Source: Antiaris toxicaria (lineage: Eukaryota > Streptophyta > Magnoliopsida > Rosales > Moraceae). Taken from it: a DNA stretch of 64,000 nt. The notes beneath the pieces were generated by a model. That model worked only from the letters and a program-made list of their open reading frames with translations. It was not told where the DNA came from and made no database searches. A program made the position numbers and the translations under genes. Shown in pieces: positions 59,101-64,000 of the stretch. Positions within the stretch are counted from its first letter, which is position 1. Every line of letters starts with the position of its first letter. The stretch covers positions 20,279,499 to 20,343,498 of the forward strand of contig CP141160.1 of NCBI GenBank assembly GCA_035233585.1, read 5' to 3'.

Positions 59101-62100
59101 AACAATTAGGGTTAAAAAAATATTGCCCCACGGTGAGGAAATTGAAAGAGAGATAAAATATCAAAACTTTCTAAACCAGATATAAAAAACCTGATCAAAC
59201 AACCTTCTTAACTATTGAAAATTTTTTAAAAAGTAGGTTTGACTTCATAAAACCTTAACTATAAATGCAGCTTAATATATATATATATATATTTAGAAAA
59301 AGAAAGTCAAATAAATAGAAATATGGGTACTTTTTTGAGACATTAGGTGCGTGTTTAGTTTTGTTTTCAAAACAGATTTCACGATTTTCTAGGAAATCGA
59401 TTTCAAAATCGGTGTGAAATTGTGTTTGGTTTGTATTGTTTTTGAAAACAGATTTCAAAACGAATCCAAAATCTCCTTTGCCCCCAAAGTAAAATTGAAA
59501 ACGACTAAAAGTCGTTTTCTCTGATTTCATTTTTCTCATTTCTCCCATTTCTCTGATTTAATTATTATGGTTAATTAAGATTTAATTGATATAGTAATTA
59601 CTTAAATATTATGGTTATTAATTTTTAATTCATTTTTCAATTAAAAAATTTAATTAATTTTTAATTTTTTGTATTCATAATAATTTTTTTTAAAATCAAA
59701 CATAAATATGTTTTTATAGAATATTTATAAAATGACTGGTTTTCAAAAATATAACCAAACACAGTTTCACTTTTTTGTTTATCAAAACATGCACTCAGAA
59801 AATAAAACCAAACACAATTTCAGAAACGTTCTCAGAATTATTTTCAAAATGATCTCAAATTCAAAGAATTTGAAAACATAACAGATTTCAAAAACAATAC
59901 CAAAAGCTACCCAGATATTCAGAGAATTACTTTGTTTACTGCAATAAAAAGTCAGCTAAGTTGTCATCATACCAACTTCCTCCTGTTCATCTGCCAATGC
60001 TGAAGCTGTTCACGAGGGCTCCTCCAGCTTTTCCTATTATCCGCCTCAGTTAAGCATCCATCAATATCCATTGGTTCTGTCAAATTTTCGTCATCGAGAG
60101 TTCTATTTTCATGCAGTGCAGGTAAAGTTGTACAATCAATGGGCTTACAGAGGCCAAAATCTGAGAGTTTCATGTGACCGTTTTTATCCAGGAGAAGGTT
60201 GTCAGGTTTGATGTCTCTGGCAAGACAAAATATTTAAACCAGTGAGAAAAGTGAAACACCAAGTGTGCAACAAACATCAACCAAAATAATCAGACAATGT
60301 ATCATCTAAATCAATATTTGATGATCAAGTAGAAATATACCAACCTGTGAATATAGTTGTGTTTGTGAATAGATTCTATGGCCAGCACACTCTGTGCAAT
60401 GTAAAATCTAGCAACATTTTCAGATAAGGTGTCTTCCCTCATAAGCAAAGTCATCATGTCACCACCAGGCAGATATTCCATAATTAGATACAAGTACTCA
60501 GCATCCTGGAATGAGTAATAAAGTTTCACTATGCAATGGCTACCAACTTCAGCCAGCAAGTTTCTCTCAGCCCTAACATGTTCCACCTATGGAGCAAAAG
60601 ACGTGATTATAAACAAGCAAGCACTTTTTTGAATATTTTCACAGCATCAAAGAACCAGACATGGTTTTAAGATGAATTAACATGTTTTCCTACAAAATAG
60701 AAGCAAATTAGAATTCTACATAGCAGGTATATTGTGCATCTTTACAAGGTCAAAGTATAATAGAAACAAATTAGTTCCAAGTTGATACTCAGTTTAAACC
60801 CTAACTCACCACAAAATTGACAATTTAACAAAACCATTCTTCTATACAATTTTAGACCAGGCTAAGTTAAAGCAAATGAAAAGCCATGGTGCAAAGAATG
60901 CTGGATCCACTAATGCTACCGGAGAATAACAAGTAAACTACTCATAAAGTCGTTCGGATCCATCACATCTATGAAATGCATCTTATGCACCTTAAAATCT
61001 ATCATTCACACATGTATGTGCAAACCCACGATACATTTACCAAAAAAAAATTAAGAAGAAGTGAAGTTGATTGGAAGGGAAATCCCCTGATAACATTAAA
61101 GAGTCAAATACCACATGATATTCATAGTTCCAGTGAATGAGGTGTTTAGTCTATTGTGAAAATGTTCATTCATAACTGGCGGAGGAAAACATCGGAGCAA
61201 GCTGCAGTAAAAGGTTCCGTAATAACTAGTCAGTCCTCACCTGCCCTCTCATAAGCATTTCAGACTTCTTTAACTTTTTCATCGCATAAATGTTGCCAGA
61301 TTTTTTCTCCCGACATAACCGAACCTGAAGTTCAAGAGTTCATAAGATGTACATTAACAATAAAAGGAAAAAGGAACCAGCATGTTCTCCAAGACCATGG
61401 TTAAAAATGCAACAAATATGAGAATCCAACCCTCAAATTACATGTTCAGGAACCACAATGCTCAATACCAACCTCGCCAAAGGCACCCCTCCCAATGATG
61501 GTTAGAAGCTCAAAATCGTCCACACATATCTTGTGCCTTTTGAGCCGCATAAACTCTGTCTCCTTTCTCTCTAAATCTTTGATCAGGTTGACCTGTACCT
61601 CCTGAGGTACATCTGAGGAAGCCAATTTCCTTTCTAAAAGCCATCGTCTGTGATAAATAATAATATTAATAACAATAATCATCAGATACTCAGATTGCAT
61701 GTTTGAATCCAAAACTTCATGGTTGTCATTCTGACTCAAAATGCAGATTTCATATGCAGAGAACAAATTTGACAGTTGTCATTCTGACTCAACAAACAAA
61801 ATCGAGAATCAAGACAATCTGGACACTTAAAATTCAAAAAAAAAAAAAAAAAGGCACTAAACTTGCAAGAATTAACAATCACACGAACAAAATCTAGCTG
61901 GAATTGCTGGATCAGATTTAACAAAAACCATTTTAGTATCCGGCACAAGTATTTAAATTATATTTCTTCAACCTTAAGAATTCAATATACATATAATCTG
62001 AATAATAATAATATATGAATCAAGCAAGTCTAATAATTAAGGCACTTCAAATGAGTCTAATTCAGGATTTACCCAACTTGAATCTCATTTTTTATGCACG

Positions 62101-62566
62101 TGCTTGTATTCCCGATGTGCCAACCGTTTCAATCTATTATATTTCATACCAAAAATCATAATATACGACGATTTACTTGACCATGCTGCATAGTTCAGTT
62201 AGGATATTTATAAAAAATGAAGTCTCTCTTTCCACATTTTGTTTTCTCAGCTGCCAAACAGAGCAGACTCAAAACAACGAACAAGAAGATCTAGCCACAA
62301 GGTGACGCAAGGATTTCGTTAAGGAGATTCATGGTTCCAGGAACTTTCCTTCCTTTTTCTCAGCAACCAAACAGGTCCCAAAAAAAAAGAAAAAGAAAGC
62401 CTACAAAGAATTTTATCCTGACGTACCTCTCTTTTCGTTCCTGAATGTTCTTCATTTGAGCTCTGTAGTGGTTTTCTATGAACTGCTTCGCGGCGGCGAC
62501 CTTCTCCATCGTCAAGCTCGAACCCTGCACCTCCTCTTCTCCGTTCTCTTCCTCCGGCAGATCCTC

Positions 62567-62569
<3 letters not shown>
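56134..62569 (-). CDS. NDR-type AGC serine/threonine kinase
   Basis: Twelve exons on the minus strand: 62569-62427, 61647-61473, 61324-61241, 60586-60345, 60216-59973, 58869-58790, 58395-58311, 57738-57607, 57519-57406, 57156-57109, 56855-56771, 56225-56134, giving 507 residues with frame kept at every join. Residues 1-85 hold the basic helical MOB-binding region (FIENHYRAQMKNIQERKER, RRWLLERKL). The kinase domain has IGRGAFGEV (about 99-107), catalytic Lys in YAMKKL, HRDIKPDN (about 214), DFG (about 235), the long NDR insert with a WRSPREQLQHWQ stretch, T-loop FSTVGTPDYIAPE (about 298) and the hydrophobic motif FVGYTYKNF (about 459-467) whose Thr is the upstream-kinase site. NDR/LATS kinases with MOB1 control cell polarity, growth and, in plants, pollen and growth patterning. 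The (TC)n tract lies immediately before the ATG. Confidence 0.93.
59345..59912. mobile_element. MITE-like inverted repeat element in NDR intron 5
   Basis: The left end (GTGCGTGTTTAGTTTTG, then TTTTCAAAACAGATTTC) pairs loosely with the right end (GATTTCAAAAACAATACC, AAAGCTACCC). Inside, GTGAAATTGTGTTTGGTTTG near 59413 is the complement of two blocks at about 59752 and 59803 (ACCAAACACA[G/A]TTTCA). It therefore folds as a nested hairpin. No open frame of interest and no clear target duplication. Confidence 0.5.

Positions 62570-62602
<33 letters not shown>
62570..62602. repeat. (TC)n microsatellite at NDR start codon
   Basis: About 16 TC units touching the kinase ATG on its 5' side, so it reads (GA)n in the mRNA leader. 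Length changes here would alter the leader without touching the protein. Confidence 0.9.
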
Positions 62603-62603
<1 letters not shown>

Positions 62604-64000
62604 GGACAGTACCAGCTTTCTCTCTCTAGAATAGCAAAGCTGTGAAGCTCTTATTTATTCCAAGTTTGCAAAAACAACTAGGAAAGAGAGGACTCCGAGG
62701 AGAGACGATCGAAAGAGAACCTCAAAAACCCCTACTCGGCTCTGGCCTACCCAAATTGTTTATGCACATCTTTGATTCCCTGCTTCTCGGTACACACTAA
62801 ATCCCTAACCTAAACGTCCATCCGCCCGCCACGTCATAAAAAGTTTGTTAAATCGCACATCTGTTTGCGTGGGGAGTTGTTATTGGATGATTGGTTTGAG
62901 ATCCATTGTTTTTGTATCAGGTGATGAGAGCTGCTTCGATTTATTTATCTATGAGTTTCTGAATTGCTGTCAACAATGGAGCTTATTGGGCACGCGCCTG
63001 AGCAGATCGTGGAACGCACTCGAGAGGTTCATAGCGGGAATGAGTGTCGCGTTCAGTATTAATGACGGCTTGGAACACATTCCAGTACAAAAAAAAAGCT
63101 ACTAGGGTGGGGCCACGTTGTGGGTTGTGATTGGGGCGTGGACTACACGCGTTTCATAGAGGATGTAGGGCTGATAAATTCTCCGGTCAGTGATTGGCTG
63201 TCTTTGCTTTCACATCCTCGTGTCATGCTCCGTTAATCCCTTAAAACTGATTACTGTAGAGTTTCTATTCCCTGCGTAGGGGTGTACCAAAAAAAATTCG
63301 TGGTCAATAAAACGGGCCCTTTGGTACAAGTTTTTTTTTTTTTTCAAGTACTTGGCATTCTCGATTTAAAATAAAAATAAAAATAAAAGTAAGGGGCATA
63401 TGAGGGCTTGCACGGAACATCATTGAAATCTTTATTTTAAAGAAAAAAAAGATTATTGAAATAATAAAATTTAAGAAGAATTAATAATAAAAATTAAAAA
63501 ATAAAAATATATATAATTAATAGACAATCCACCTTATATGAGTACTGAATAACGAAAAGTTTTTTAATATTTATAGAAAAGAAAATTTATTATTACAATA
63601 AGCGATTAATAACATTTTTGTATTATTGATCAAATAATTTGTTTGTTACCATATAAATTCTCCTCTCTTTTTTTTGCTTTTTCAAAACAATGTGTTTGAC
63701 ATGTTTTAAATTTAAATTTTGCTGATGTTTGAATTATTTCAAAATTGTGATAAATCAGCACAGATGTATTTGTTAAAGAATGTAAATTAAAGCTTACCCA
63801 AATGCATGAATTAAAAAACTACACGTAAAAAGTGTCAACCCAAATTATATTCAACAATATCATGGTATTATGAAAATATATATTTTGGTGTGTGTGTGTA
63901 TGTGTGTGTGTATATATATATATATATATCATAGATTGATACTCTATGTGGAGACAAAAAGAAATGGTATTTTTAGTAGTAAGAAAATACAAAGGGAAAA
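62603..64000. other. NDR promoter and right-hand intergenic DNA
   Basis: The first few hundred bases should hold the NDR promoter and leader. An 86-codon frame at 62845-63105 has no recognisable domain and no coding-like neighbours. The rest is AT-rich, with poly-T at about 63330. Confidence 0.5.
63887..63929. repeat. (TG)n(TA)n compound microsatellite
   Basis: About 11 TG units with one TA break, then about 10 TA units, near the right edge. Confidence 0.85.

Noticed and set aside
62845..63105. 86-codon open frame upstream of the NDR gene
   Set aside because: No domain, no splice partners and no coding-like composition; likely chance in the promoter/leader of the opposite gene.
1..64000. 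CRISPR arrays, tRNA, rRNA and riboswitches
   Set aside because: Read for regular spaced repeats and cloverleaf-type segments; none found. Repeats present are microsatellites, LTRs and MITE-like blocks.

Overview
The window is nuclear DNA from a flowering plant, most likely a eudicot. It is AT-rich, has many-exon genes with short GT-AG introns, initiator-Met-tRNA-primed copia retrotransposons and small Tourist-like transposons with TTA/TAA duplications. It holds plant-specific families (WRKY, PMI1-related, clade A PP2C). Species cannot be fixed from sequence alone. I see no bacterial operon, CRISPR array or tRNA/rRNA gene.

Layout: 1-7.2 kb is intergenic DNA with small DNA transposons. At 7.3-8.1 kb is a group IIc WRKY gene (+) with the WRKYGKK variant. 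At 9.6-13.0 kb is a PLASTID MOVEMENT IMPAIRED 1-RELATED gene (-). At 13.7-15.7 kb is a coclaurine N-methyltransferase-like gene (+). At 16.2-16.9 kb is a small twin-CX9C (TRIAP1/Mdm35-like) gene (-). Then come two tandem M1 aminopeptidase genes (APM1-like, +), 20.5-26.9 kb and 28.9-45.1 kb. After these are a clade A PP2C of the HAB1 type (-, 46.4-49.6 kb), about 6.5 kb of repeat-rich intergenic DNA, and an NDR-type AGC kinase (-, 56.1-62.6 kb).

The most informative region is the aminopeptidase pair. Both copies have the same 19 exons and intact GAMEN and HELAH-x18-E zinc motifs. Copy 1 has an in-frame TAA in its last exon that removes the last 54 codons, and a duplicated piece of intron 1/exon 2 that creates a decoy splice acceptor. 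Copy 2 is open throughout (878 residues), but its intron 5 has grown to about 10 kb. It took in an old degraded copia element, which was later hit by a young copia element with two identical 238-bp LTRs and a perfect GTATA target duplication. Both elements are antisense to the host gene.

Gene order (NDR kinase, APM1, twin-CX9C protein, CNMT-like) resembles, from memory, the Arabidopsis At4g33080-At4g33120 neighbourhood. The WRKY/PMIR pair resembles At5g26160-At5g26170. The genes look like unrelated housekeeping and signalling loci (auxin transport and peptide turnover, ABA signalling, defence transcription, organelle movement, mitochondrial lipid transfer, growth kinase) and not a cluster acting in one pathway. 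I found no convincing new biological system. The best leads are the aminopeptidase duplication with nonsense truncation, the nested insertion inside a working gene's intron, and several dispersed miniature transposon families.
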